A DNA stretch of 15,735 nt from Baffinella frigidus (GCA_026770585.1 MU647113.1:93364-109098); one strand, 5' to 3'. Shown: positions 13,001-15,616, numbered from the stretch's first letter. Notes: a model not told the origin generated them from the sequence alone. Translations and numbers: made by a program.

Positions 13001-15616
13001 CAAACCATCGCAGGTATCCTCCTGCCTTGCAGCCAGATGCACGTTAATAGGGTAACGGCCTGAAAATGGGGTAGTTAGGCCTACGGCATTGCTGAGGACC
13101 TCCTACCGTAGGCCGAGACTTTTTGGTCCTAGAATCCCTCGGCCTACGGTAGGAGGTCCTAGGCGATGCCGTATGCCTAACTACCCCATTTTCAGGCCGT
13201 TAGCCTATGAACGTGCGAGTCAGCATTCCAGGGCATCCCTCACGCCAACGACCTTGGCAACCCTAACCCCTAAGCCATGCACCACAAACGTATTCCATTG
13301 ACCATAGACCATACACCGTAACTCCTAAGCCTCATACCCAAACATATTCCGTAAACCATAGACCATACACCCTAACTCCTAAGCCTCATACCCAAACCCT
13401 CATTCCTGAACCCCTACCCTAATCCTAAATCACTTTCTGACCCCCGAACCTTGACCCCCAAACCCTCGCAGATGTGCTCCTGCCTCGCAGCCGAATGCAC
13501 GTGCGAGATCGGCAACGTCCACGTCCGCACAGCCATTCACCTCCTGATCCCTAACCTCTAAACCCTGACCCCAACTCTCAGGTGTGCTCCTGCCTCGCGG
13601 CGGGATGCACGTGCGAGTCAGCCTTCCAAGGCATCCCACGCGCCAACGACCTCCGACTTCAGATCGAGATGCAGTGCAACGCTCTGGGGTGGTTGGATCT
13701 CTCGGGGGAGACTCTCACCGTCCAGGTGCCCTGAACCCTAAACCCTCAACCCTCAACCCTCAACACTAAACCCCAAACCCCAAACCCCAAACCCCAAACC
13801 CCAAACCCCAAACCCCAAACCCCCAAACCCCGAACCCCAACTGCAAACCCCAGACCCTAAACCCTAAACTCCAACCCCCGACGGCACAGATGGGCGACGA
13901 GACGTACCTGACTAACACGAAGGGGAAATCCCGCGCTCCTGCTGCGCGCCCCCGTACACCCACAACCGTGACGCAGCAAGCCTCAATTAAAGCCTATTTT
14001 CTTCTTCATCCCTTTTACCATCTTCCAGAACCCTCAACCCTACGCCTGACACCACGGCCGCGCCTCGCCCCGAATCCCTCGCCTATGTCTGAACGAATTC
14101 CCTCTGGTAGGTTGGAGGTGATACGTTCCTCACGAACGTATCATCCCCAATCTGCCAAAGAGAATCGGAGAATTTCCGTCAGAAATTAGGCCTCGGGCCG
14201 ATCCTGCGGTCGTGTGAAGATAACTGCTCCGTCTACCATGAAAGGGTTTAAGGTTAAGCGGTTCGCCAAGGCCTAATTTCTGACGGGAATTCTCCGATTC
14301 TCGATGGCAGATTGGGGATGATACGTTCCTCACGAGCTCCAACGGGCTCGGCCCGATCCCGCGCTCGTGTGAGGACAACTGCTCCGTGTATCACAACATC
14401 TTCCCGACGTACAAGGACGTCACGCAGCAGGTCTCGACACCAAACCCAACACCCTCATCCCTGGGCCCGAAACTCTGAACACTGAACCGTGAATCCTGCA
14501 CCCTGCACCCTGCACCCCACACCCGTAACGCAACAAGTCCCAACCATAAACCCTTCACCCGTGACGCATCGAGTCTGAACCGTACACCGTATACCCCCAC
14601 GCATCAAGGCACCCCCTCAAAGACTTCTAAGCCCTGCACCCATGACGCAGGTCTCCCCGACGGGACAGCTGAGATATGATAGAAGGGCTGCAGAAGAAAA
14701 TAGGCTTCGCTTGAGGCTTGCTGCGTCACGGTTGTGGGTGTACGGTTCAGGGTGTAGGGTTCAGGGTTCAGGGTGCAGGGGCGCAGTGGTCGATAGGGTT
14801 GAGGGTTCTGATGAGGTGATGGTTGCCATGATGGTTGCCATCACCTCATCAGCACCGACTACCTCGCCCCTGCACCCTGAACCCCGAACCCTGAACCCTG
14901 AACCCTGAACCCTGCACCCTGAACCCTGAACCCTGAACCCTGCACCCTGAACCGTACACCCACAACCGTGACGCAGCCAGCCTCAATTAAAGCCTATTTT
15001 CTTCTTCACCCCTTTTACCATCTTCCAGAACCCTCAACCCTACGCCTGACACCACACCAGGTCTCCCCGACGGGGCAGCTCTTCGTCGCCATCACCTCAT
15101 CAGCACGCACTGACTACTGCGGCGCGAGGGAATACCTCCGGGCGCGGGTTACTGTCCACTGGACTTCCGGGGTTCTCGACATGCTCAAGGCACATCCTAC
15201 ACACTGCACCCTACACCCTACACCCTACACACTACACCCTACACCCGTACCCTACACCCTGAACCCTGCACCCTGCACCCTGAACTCTACACCCTCCACC
15301 CTCCACCCTCCACCCTAAACCCTCAACCATCCACCCTCCACCCCGAACACTCCACCCTCCACCCTCCACCCTCAACCATCAACCATCCACCCTACACCCC
15401 GAACACTCCACCCTCCACCCACCACCCTCCACCCTAAACCCCTTGAACCCTAAACCTTCCACCCTAACCCCTCCACCCTCCACCCTCCACCCCAAACCCC
15501 AAACCCCAAACCCTCCACCCTAAACCCTAAACCCTAACCCCCCTAACCCCCATGCTCCAGGGCGACGCCGCCTGGAACCCTCAAACAGGCCAGCTTGTGT
15601 ACACGGTCCCGGCGGG
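673..15616 (+). CDS. Partial multi-exon gene: Calx-beta / beta-sandwich repeat protein (19 exons, no start or stop in window)
   Basis: Joined exons: 673-767, 2002-2083, 4003-4101, 4523-4586, 5019-5095, 5402-5491, 6469-6512, 6710-6831, 7578-7674, 7883-7978, 8472-8586, 9746-9825, 10717-10756, 10992-11063, 12593-12691, 13582-13725, 14311-14430, 15061-15189, 15561-15616. Every junction keeps phase, giving 1721 nt (573 codons plus 2 nt) with no stop, so one gene is well supported. Domains: end of a Calx-beta-like unit (codons 1-59), a full Calx-beta-like unit (about 60-188), then two related beta-sandwich-like repeats with IT..T..AG..TI..L..T motifs. Calx-beta modules in other proteins bind calcium or build extracellular adhesion molecules; an outside-the-cell structural role here is inference. 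Introns of 197-1919 nt hold telomere-like heptads, broken exon copies and fold-back elements. All donors are GT except a GC after exon 18. Which exon copies are used is a choice by frame and splice sites, not transcript evidence. Confidence 0.72.
788..870. repeat. Small 83-bp inverted-repeat element
   Basis: CCGCTACAA at 788-796 is exactly inverted as TTGTAGCGG at 862-870. The inner part holds several GGTAC/GTACAAA motifs. It lies in the intron between exon 1 and its copy. Confidence 0.45.
882..1089 (+). pseudogene. Exon 1 copy carrying an in-frame 150-bp insertion
   Basis: GVLSRADGDSAD is followed by an in-frame 150-nt insert (917-1066) and then KLVSVYIR. The same acceptor and donor types as exon 1 are kept (CAG ends at 881; GTAATC at 1090). 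No stop interrupts the insert, so this could be a functional alternative exon rather than a pseudo-exon. Confidence 0.6.
917..1066 (+). mobile_element. 150-bp CCAC...GTGG element, copy B (in exon 1 copy)
   Basis: Starts CCACCCAGGATTG and ends GGATCCTGCGTGG. The internal GGGGTATTTCAAAAGTAATT and doubled GGCTCAAATGCCAGCCA match the other copies. It is exactly 150 nt and in frame; no target duplication is visible against exon 1. Confidence 0.7.
1128..1990 (+). repeat. Intron 1 heptads with a 90-bp duplicated non-heptad block
   Basis: CCATAAA, CCCCAAA and CCCTCAA tracts. Two direct copies of an approximately 85-bp segment (about 1436-1505 and 1635-1700: GGGAGACGTTCAAGTTTGCT, GGGGAAGATGAACGACACCA) flank 130 bp of unique sequence. 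I do not recognise a product; it may be another duplicated exon, since TFKFAISGKMNDTINEFCGG is open. Confidence 0.65.
2002..2083 (+). CDS. Exon 2: end of first Calx-beta-like unit
   Basis: The acceptor ACAG ends at 2001 and the donor GTGAGG follows 2083. Reads YGATFDAGARDSS, then FTDLHCSRTFFSE. Closes in phase 0 into exon 3, giving SE-VTVTV. This is the most copied exon of the window: at least six broken relatives lie between 2188 and 3590, one of them inverted. Confidence 0.65.
2188..2240 (+). pseudogene. Fragment of exon 2
   Basis: CAACCTGCACTGCTCACG and the following TTCTACTCCCGAGGTCACC match the end of exon 2, with a 1-nt shift near the end, and run past the exon-2 donor position into GTCACCCT. 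Confidence 0.5.
2291..2450. repeat. 160-bp fold-back element
   Basis: The GATCTCATC ... GATTAGATC ends continue into long arms: GAGTATTTGAGTCAAATACG against CGTATTTGAGTCAAATACTC, and GCAACGAAAATTACTACAC exactly against GTGTAGTAATTTTCGTTGC. It is flanked by a diverged direct duplication (ACCTTTTTGGATATCCC / ACCTTTTTGAGCACCCC). Confidence 0.7.
2562..2780 (+). pseudogene. Exon 2 copy interrupted by insertions
   Basis: The left part (DSLVSTDLHCSRC, about 2562-2598) and the right part (TTCTCCGAAGTCACC, about 2742-2756) flank a roughly 140-bp insert that includes a smaller piece bordered by direct GACGTGAC repeats (2649 and 2725). A 149-bp fold-back then follows from 2780. Confidence 0.5.
2780..2928 (-). 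mobile_element. 149-bp CCAC...GTGG element, copy C
   Basis: Inverted relative to copies A and B: the minus strand reads CCACGCAGGGCTGGAGG, then GGTATTCAAAAGTCAATT and a doubled GGCTC(C/A)AA GGGCGCCCC motif. It sits between CCGTCA and ATGGCAAG, which are contiguous in the copy at 3275. Confidence 0.68.
2984..3109. repeat. 126-bp inverted-repeat element
   Basis: AAGATAACTGAATCAGTTC at the left is exactly inverted at the right. The AT-rich inner 80 bp contrasts with its GC-rich surroundings. The arms extend outward imperfectly (TCTCGA / CCGAGA). The inverted exon 2 copy adjoins its right end. Confidence 0.7.
3110..3162 (-). pseudogene. Inverted copy of exon 2 (5' half)
   Basis: On the minus strand, after an AG acceptor, the sequence reads YGATFAAGAGDSSDFVSE, a clear copy of YGATFDAGARDSS in exon 2. 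It adjoins the right end of the 126-bp fold-back at 2984-3109 and is followed on the plus strand by another, direct exon-2 copy. Confidence 0.65.
3207..3590 (+). pseudogene. Cluster of exon 2 fragments split by a 140-bp palindrome
   Basis: 3207-3284 reads GDSSVFTDLHCSRSFYSEAT. A palindrome at 3287-3426 interrupts it, and the 3' part resumes at 3427. Further fragments lie at about 3440-3464 (CGCTCCTTCTTTTCCGAGG) and 3529-3590 (HCSRSFYSEATLHH). None has a complete exon-2 frame with both splice sites. Confidence 0.55.
3287..3426. repeat. 140-bp near-complete palindrome
   Basis: CCACCCTGGAGGGACCTCTG ... CAGAGTTCTCACCAGGGTGG; the inner arms GGGTAGATTTACAAGGGG and CCCCTTGTAAATCTACCC pair exactly around a short loop. 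It splits an exon 2 copy and ends in CCAC/GTGG like the 150-bp family. Confidence 0.75.
3596..3830 (+). repeat. Intron 2 heptad tract
   Basis: CCCTAAA, CCCCAAA and CCATAAA units between the exon 2 fragments and the exon 3 copy. The earlier part of this intron (2088-2175, 3467-3520) contains G-rich heptads in the opposite orientation. Confidence 0.8.
3834..3895 (+). pseudogene. Exon 3 copy with in-frame TAA
   Basis: The CAG acceptor ends at 3833. VTVTVNSNPAGGVFQLYSHS is then followed by TAA at 3893-3895, where exon 3 continues with GWPFL. The copy is 169 bp upstream of exon 3 and nearly identical over the first 50 nt. If spliced in, it would act as a poison exon. Confidence 0.65.
4003..4101 (+). 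CDS. Exon 3: start of complete Calx-beta-like domain
   Basis: The acceptor CAG ends at 4002; the donor GTGAGT at 4102 is near consensus. Exactly 33 codons, beginning VTVTVNSNPAGGVFQLYS. N-P-x-G-x-F is the usual opening strand of Calx-beta repeats in large adhesion proteins such as the VLGR1/GPR98 and FRAS/FREM families. A tandem copy 169 bp upstream carries an in-frame stop. Confidence 0.78.
4102..4500 (+). other. Intron 3: mostly unique sequence
   Basis: Few heptads. Two small hairpins, CGGGCAGGAAATGCCCG (about 4219) and CCCTACGGGTTGTCTACC plus GTAGGG (about 4275). I see no exon copy here apart from unrecognised open frames. Confidence 0.5.
4523..4586 (+). CDS. Exon 4: Calx-beta core strand
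   Basis: The acceptor GGTAG ends at 4522 and the donor GTTCTT starts at 4587, directly abutting a CCCTCA hexamer tract. Encodes VFAIERVFGSTGVVSVEART, close to the Calx-beta core R-x-x-G-S-x-G-x-V-S-V. Ends in phase 1 and completes a Gly codon with exon 5. It is too short to stand out as an open frame and was found from its motif and phase. Confidence 0.75.
4587..5015 (+). repeat. Intron 4: CCCTCA hexamer array then heptads
   Basis: About 23 units of CCCTCA (4591-4728), one or two as CCCCCA, then CCCGAAA units and an ACGCAAAACCAAC(C/T)GAGCCCTGA repeat (4852-4925). The Pro-His frames through the array are a by-product. Confidence 0.9.
5019..5095 (+). CDS. Exon 5: Calx-beta middle segment
   Basis: The acceptor TGCAG ends at 5018 and the donor GTAACC starts at 5096. 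Entered in phase 1 it reads VPYYGTADPSVHFEAIQE, then TYSWYDK. The T-A-D-P-S-V-H-F stretch corresponds to the segment that is usually G-T-A-x-x-x-D-Y/F in Calx-beta units. No second copy seen in the window. Confidence 0.75.
5100..5380 (+). repeat. Intron 5 heptads
   Basis: CCCGAAA and CCCCAAA units fill the intron. The last 14 bases before exon 6 (TGGTACGAACAG) resemble the end of exon 5. Confidence 0.8.
5402..5491 (+). CDS. Exon 6: Calx-beta C-terminal strands
   Basis: The acceptor GAACAG ends at 5401 and the donor GTAACG starts at 5492; exactly 30 codons. Encodes DTGPRFVRVPILADTVPDN, then TLVELRVRLNA. This is the V-x-V-P-I-x-x-D ... E-x-F/L-x-V-x-L pattern of Calx-beta ends. Two broken copies follow at 5627-5854 and 5996-6179. 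Confidence 0.8.
5627..5854 (+). pseudogene. Exon 6 copy disrupted by a 166-bp MITE
   Basis: LADTVPDN (5627-5653) and LVKLRVRLN (5824-5854) are separated exactly by the MITE at 5654-5819 and its 4-bp target duplication. A GT donor follows at 5855. Exon 6 is the empty-site version. Confidence 0.75.
5654..5819 (-). mobile_element. 166-bp fold-back MITE, copy 1
   Basis: Near-perfect palindrome with termini TCATAGGCTAACGG and CCGTTACCCTATTA, flanked by ACAC on both sides. The loop holds CCTAGGACCAAAAAGTC. It lies inside an exon 6 copy. Orientation is called minus relative to copies at 9221 and 13045. No coding capacity, so non-autonomous. Confidence 0.85.
5996..6179 (+). pseudogene. Exon 6 copy disrupted by an element of the GTTGACA family
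   Basis: MPILADTLPQ (about 5996-6029) precedes an insert at 6028-6122. The exon resumes as NTVPDSTLVKLAARLSA, ending at 6179 with donor GTAACT. The segment ACACCGTCCCG is present on both sides of the insert in slightly different form. Confidence 0.6.
6297..6708 (+). repeat. Heptads around exon 7
   Basis: CCCGAAA tract at 6297-6350, CACTGAA units, then on the other side of exon 7 CCCTAAA, CCCTCAA and CCCGAAA units up to exon 8. Confidence 0.85.
6469..6512 (+). CDS. Exon 7: short Calx-beta terminal exon
   Basis: The acceptor CGCAG ends at 6468 and the donor GTCTCA starts at 6513. A 44-nt exon reading NSKNAGLDLAKTTA plus an Arg codon completed by exon 8. It supplies the 2 nt needed for exon 8 to be in frame, and the LDLAKTTARLFI junction resembles the closing 'lg..a.v.I' strand of Calx-beta. 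Confidence 0.68.
6710..6831 (+). CDS. Exon 8: linker and first strands of beta-sandwich repeat 1
   Basis: The acceptor CCGCAG ends at 6709 and the donor GTGCGT starts at 6832. After LFIKPVDFIPQFLATSIGD comes DNPITFSFRTNVIAG. The ITFSFRTNVIAG motif is repeated in diverged form as ITVALTTPNDLAAG in exon 14, so this opens an internal repeat. A 5'-truncated copy with its own donor sits at 7006-7083. Confidence 0.75.
6877..6973 (-). repeat. GTTGACA-family element, inverted copy
   Basis: AAGTTGACATCCTGGGTCGT, CGGTACAGATCCGTCAACTT and TTGGCGAGACAAAATAGAC are the reverse of the family order. Lies at the 5' break of the exon 8 copy. Confidence 0.6.
7006..7083 (+). pseudogene. 5'-truncated copy of exon 8
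   Basis: AIGDTTHVLGLENPTTSSF followed by RTNIIAG matches the second half of exon 8 and keeps a GT donor at 7084. The 5' end is replaced by an inverted element (6877-6973) and a short G-rich heptad stretch. Confidence 0.6.
7257..7306 (+). pseudogene. Exon 9 copy ending in TAG
   Basis: The CCCAG acceptor ends at 7256. AVVTISELANTNTPS then meets TAG at 7304-7306 where exon 9 has GGA. A second, shorter fragment (GCGCGGTCGTCACAG) occurs near 7348. A potential poison exon. Confidence 0.6.
7485..7510. repeat. Perfect 11-bp hairpin
   Basis: GCCAGGACCGG, 4-nt loop AATC, CCGGTCCTGGC. It sits in a 75-bp patch of unique sequence (7431-7510) just upstream of exon 9, which also contains a TTTTAAAA pair at 7433 and 7471. 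Not followed by a T tract, and the genome is eukaryotic, so I do not call it a terminator. Confidence 0.6.
7578..7674 (+). CDS. Exon 9: beta-sandwich repeat 1, strands 2-4
   Basis: Acceptor chosen at GCCCAG (ends 7577) by analogy with the copy at 7257; a second acceptor ACACAG (ends 7571) is also in frame and adds two codons. The donor GTACGA starts at 7675. Encodes AVVTISELANTNTPSGTIAL, then SGAHAVIFGSSG. Earlier copies: 7257-7306, ending in an in-frame TAG, and a fragment near 7345. Confidence 0.75.
7883..7978 (+). CDS. Exon 10: beta-sandwich repeat 1, strands 5-6
   Basis: The acceptor GAACAG ends at 7882 and the donor GTATCC starts at 7979. Encodes VFDQAAGTMTLTVAYGKTID and continues PGMDVSATFTL. 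The G-T-M-T-L-T-V motif recurs as TGQLVYTV in exon 19. The intron just upstream contains an inverted fragment of exon 11 joined to a repeat arm (7767-7855). Confidence 0.75.
7982..8460 (+). repeat. Intron 10 heptads: CCCTAAA then homogeneous CCCTCAA
   Basis: CCCTAAA-type units to about 8205, the short exon 11 copy, then about 17 units of CCCTCAA to 8370 and mixed units to exon 11. Confidence 0.85.
8213..8248 (+). pseudogene. Exon 11 copy dissolving into heptads
   Basis: The CACCAG acceptor ends at 8212. NGGVVQTTRIV matches exon 11, then the sequence continues without a donor into (CCCTCAA)n, giving a long low-complexity open frame. Confidence 0.55.
8472..8586 (+). CDS. Exon 11: beta-sandwich repeat 1, closing strands
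   Basis: The acceptor GCCAG ends at 8471 and the donor GTATGT starts at 8587. Begins NGGVVQQRRIATIRIDASSS and ends VALACPSSFQ, phase 0. Preferred over the copy at 8213, which shares the first 12 codons or so and then dissolves into CCCTCAA repeats. Three 5'-truncated copies follow at 8643, 8800 and 8989. Confidence 0.72.
8643..9059 (+). pseudogene. Three 5'-truncated exon 11 copies among fold-back arms
   Basis: Exon 11 3' parts end in TTCCAG plus GT or GC at 8725 (from about 8643), 8844 (from about 8800) and 9059 (from about 8989). Each is preceded by an arm of the same repeat (GTACCAGGAAT... ...GAGGTGCAGG), direct or inverted. The copies have lost the NGGVVQ start. Confidence 0.55.
9060..9220 (+). 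other. Unique intron sequence before MITE copy 2
   Basis: No heptads. ACGCCGATGC(G/A) and a nearby AGAGCTG recur at about 9180 and 9675, suggesting a further duplicated piece. No product recognised. Confidence 0.35.
9221..9386 (+). mobile_element. 166-bp fold-back MITE, copy 2
   Basis: Same length and sequence as copies 1 and 4. Starts TAATAGGGTAACGG, ends GTTAGCCTACGA, flanked by GACT (9217-9220 and 9387-9390). Confidence 0.85.
9494..9556 (+). pseudogene. Exon 12 copy cut short by a minisatellite
   Basis: IAPVSMIGRLLGYIVLSVIN is followed by TGA and then a tandem CTTCTTTTGGCGGGAAA repeat. The CCCAG acceptor ends at 9493; there is no donor. Confidence 0.6.
9559..9665 (+). repeat. Minisatellite, about 22-bp unit
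   Basis: About five units of CTTCTTTTGGCGGGAAAATT, the first diverged. It ends the broken exon 12 copy. Confidence 0.75.
9746..9825 (+). CDS. Exon 12: hydrophobic linker exon
   Basis: The acceptor ACCCAG ends at 9745 and the donor GTGCAC starts at 9826. Encodes VAPVSMVGRLLGYIVLSVV, then TPTVLSNG. One of three copies; the first (9494) is broken and the third (10027-10094) has an equally good donor and could be used instead. The GRLLGYIVLSVV run is hydrophobic but short for a membrane helix and more likely a buried beta-strand. Confidence 0.6.
9842..10028 (+). repeat. AT then GA microsatellite block
   Basis: (AT)n at about 9843-9873 and 9938-9987 around an AT-rich spacer, then (GA)n to 10028, directly abutting an exon 12 copy. 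Confidence 0.9.
10027..10094 (+). pseudogene. Third exon 12 copy, behind an AT/GA microsatellite
   Basis: SMLGRLLGYIVLSVVNPTAL, then SDG and a GTGCAC donor at 10095. The 5' end (VAPV) is replaced by a (GA)n tract, which offers many AG acceptors. The body is intact and phase-compatible, so this may be a usable alternative exon. Confidence 0.55.
10105..10315 (+). repeat. Homogeneous CCCTACA array
   Basis: About 28 units of CCCTACA with few variants. Stop-free in the forward frames, producing spurious long Thr/Leu/His/Pro/Tyr frames. Confidence 0.92.
10316..10511 (+). other. Unique non-repeat intron block
   Basis: About 195 bp without heptads between two CCCTACA stretches; contains a doubled GGTTTTCC and GTACCAAGAGGCGCAATTCT. 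No gene recognised. Confidence 0.4.
10512..10990 (+). repeat. Heptads around exon 13
   Basis: CCCCAAA run at 10607-10665, CCCTAAA run at 10780-10910, and a short AT-rich patch at 10926-10968 just before the exon 14 acceptor. Confidence 0.88.
10717..10756 (+). CDS. Exon 13: Cys-rich mini-exon
   Basis: The acceptor ATCAG ends at 10716 and the donor GTAAAC starts at 10757. A 40-nt exon that, entered in phase 2 from exon 12, reads CTFPSCEHSPLFL. The frame is confirmed by a copy at 11372, where CTHSALFTAYNNIT runs straight into the exon-14 sequence with no intron. Confidence 0.7.
10992..11063 (+). CDS. Exon 14: opening of beta-sandwich repeat 2
   Basis: The acceptor CCCAG ends at 10991 and the donor GTCCGT starts at 11064; exactly 24 codons. 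Encodes AYNNITVALTTPNDLAAGST followed by ITIK. This parallels exon 8/9 (ITFSFRTNVIAG..VTISEL) and marks a second copy of the repeat. Confidence 0.8.
11075..11367 (+). repeat. Tandem duplication of about 110 bp
   Basis: Units near 11131-11240 and 11250-11367 share GGTAC(A/G)ATCTGTCAA, CGAAATGGACGA, CGTTTTGGACA and CACCATGTTG. A smaller 30-bp repeat of CACTGTGGTACACATCTGTC lies just before. Related by the ATCTGTCAAC core to the GTTGACA family. Confidence 0.6.
11369..11571 (+). pseudogene. Fused exon 13/14 copy split by half a MITE
   Basis: SCTHSALFTAYNNITV runs continuously where the main copy has a 235-nt intron. A partial MITE (11423-11518) interrupts it after GGTGGC. The rest (LTMPNQLAAGSTITIK in the matching frame) follows to 11571 with donor GTACTC. 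Confidence 0.7.
11423..11518 (-). mobile_element. Half MITE (left arm plus loop), copy 3
   Basis: Starts TCATAGGCCAACGG and stops just after the AAAAAGTCTC loop; the second arm is missing. It splits the fused exon 13/14 copy. Confidence 0.8.
11608..11815. repeat. 208-bp fold-back element
   Basis: Arms of about 69 bp run from TAGAGCCCATGTGGTAG to CTACCACATTGGCTCTA, including ATGCGAACTTCTAGA against TCTAGAAGTTCGCAT. The AT-rich loop of about 70 bp has no open frame of note. Confidence 0.75.
11820..12140 (+). repeat. Heptad and CCCCCAA tract before the exon 15 cluster
   Basis: CCCTAAA and CCCCCAACTCCTAAA-type higher-order units; a period of about 60 bp is visible between 11975 and 12130. Confidence 0.75.
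12145..12541 (+). pseudogene. Four tandem exon 15 copies in a 257-bp duplication
   Basis: Acceptor-bounded starts lie at 12145 (GLGGSTRIGATLDP), 12229 (GLRASASEGPTVPVYIIIP then TAG), 12402 (GLEASTSVGVTLDP) and 12486 (GLQASTSKGPTVPVYIIIP then TAA). The spacing 12145 to 12402 and 12229 to 12486 is 257 bp in both cases, showing that a two-exon unit was duplicated. All keep a CAG acceptor and phase 0 but lack a clear donor. Confidence 0.7.
12593..12691 (+). CDS. Exon 15: beta-sandwich repeat 2, strands 2-3
   Basis: The acceptor ACACAG ends at 12592 and the donor GTATCT starts at 12692; 33 codons. Encodes GLQASTSEGPTVPVYITNVS, then RTTPTYKPSNKTM. It is the last and only full-length member of a cluster of five tandem copies; the earlier four end in TAG/TAA or run into heptads. 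Confidence 0.72.
12705..12811 (+). repeat. GTTGACA-family element, copy in exon 15 fragment
   Basis: CCCAGTCTATTTGGCCGCAC ... GCAAAGTTGACGGGTTTGTA ... GTCAAGTTGGGGATAGTCTG. It directly follows the donor region of exon 15 and separates two exon 15 fragments. Confidence 0.6.
12823..12873 (+). pseudogene. 3' fragment of exon 15
   Basis: MVPVYAMNLSRSTSAP then TGA matches the PVYITNVSRTTPT part of exon 15. Another PVPVY fragment at about 12698-12712 lies on the other side of an inserted element (12705-12811), so one copy was split. Confidence 0.5.
13014..13262 (+). pseudogene. Exon 16 copy disrupted by a 166-bp MITE
   Basis: The CAG acceptor ends at 13013. The sequence matches exon 16 up to ACGT (13041-13044), then the MITE at 13045-13210, then ACGT again and the rest (GCGAGTCAGCATTCCAGGGC) to about 13262. 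Removing element and duplication restores the exon-16 spacing. Confidence 0.75.
13045..13210 (+). mobile_element. 166-bp fold-back MITE, copy 4
   Basis: TAATAGGGTAACGG to GTTAGCCTATGA, flanked by ACGT duplications, inserted in an exon 16 copy. Identical in length to copies 1 and 2. Confidence 0.87.
13472..13542 (+). pseudogene. Short divergent exon 16 copy
   Basis: The CGCAG acceptor ends at 13471. MCSCLAAECTCE matches exon 16, then it diverges to IGNVHVRTAIHLLIP and runs into repeats. Confidence 0.5.
13582..13725 (+). CDS. Exon 16: Cys-rich segment of repeat 2
   Basis: The acceptor TCTCAG ends at 13581 and the donor GTGCCC starts at 13726; 48 codons, the longest exon seen. Encodes VCSCLAAGCTCESAFQG with four Cys, then IPRANDLRLQIEMQCNALGW and LDLSGETLTVQ. 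Two earlier copies are defective: 13014-13262 has a MITE in it, and 13472-13542 diverges after CTCE. Confidence 0.75.
13735..13880 (+). repeat. Intron 16 heptads
   Basis: CCCTCAA then about ten CCCCAAA units. Directly follows exon 16's donor. Confidence 0.88.
13890..13978 (+). pseudogene. Diverged exon 17 copy
   Basis: The CACAG acceptor ends at 13889. MGDETYLTNTKGKSR aligns with IGDDTFLTSSNGLGP; the Cys-containing middle is lost and a PTTVTQQ end resembles YKDVTQQ. A direct repeat of 103 bp starts inside it (13953) and recurs at 14953. Confidence 0.45.
14135..14328. repeat. Palindrome overlapping the start of exon 17
   Basis: The left arm 14135-14193 (AACGTATCATCCCCAATCTG ...) and right arm 14269-14328 (... 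CAGATTGGGGATGATACGTT) pair over about 59 bp. The loop contains a partial exon 17 copy (CGTGTGAAGATAACTGCTCC). The left arm is thus an inverted copy of the exon 17 acceptor region. Confidence 0.72.
14311..14430 (+). CDS. Exon 17: repeat 2, Cys-containing segment
   Basis: The acceptor GGCAG ends at 14310 and the donor GTCTCG starts at 14431; 40 codons. Encodes IGDDTFLTSSNGLGPIPRSC, then EDNCSVYHNIFPTYKDVTQQ. Its 5' end lies inside the right arm of a palindrome (14135-14328). A diverged copy at 13890 has its own acceptor. Confidence 0.7.
14651..14866 (+). pseudogene. Exon 18 copy split by a palindrome
   Basis: VSPTGQL (14651-14671) and VAITSSAPT (about 14834-14860) are the two ends of exon 18's first third, separated by the left arm of the 14693-15004 palindrome. 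Confidence 0.5.
14693..15004. repeat. 312-bp palindrome with inverted intron end and exon 18 piece
   Basis: GAAGAAAATAGGCTT ... GCTGCGTCACGGTTGTGGGT pairs with ACCCACAACCGTGACGCAGC ... AAGCCTATTTTCTTC. The centre (CTGATGAGGTGATGG / CCATCACCTCATCAG) is an inverted exon 18 fragment. Heptads are G-rich in the left arm and C-rich in the right. Confidence 0.75.
15061..15189 (+). CDS. Exon 18: repeat 2 beta strands, probable GC donor
   Basis: The acceptor ACCAG ends at 15060. Encodes VSPTGQLFVAITSSARTDYC and continues through RARVTVHWTSGVLDMLK. No GT donor gives a sensible end; AAG|GCACAT at 15190 would be a GC-AG intron and keeps phase 0 with exon 19. Without splicing, the frame runs on into CCCTACA repeats as a Pro/His/Thr/Tyr-rich tail. 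Confidence 0.6.

Larger units (their letters stand above)
13953..15055 (+). repeat. 103-bp direct repeat (13953-14055 and 14953-15055)
   Basis: Both copies run CGTACACCCACAACCGTGAC through a pyrimidine-rich stretch (TTTTCTTCTTCA) to CGCCTGACACCAC with very few differences, exactly 1000 bp apart. The second supplies the 3' end of the intron before exon 18; the first extends the exon 17 copy. Confidence 0.75.

Noticed and set aside
5654-13210. CRISPR-like repeats
   Set aside because: The repeated units are dispersed transposon-like palindromes with target duplications, not regularly spaced repeats with unique spacers.
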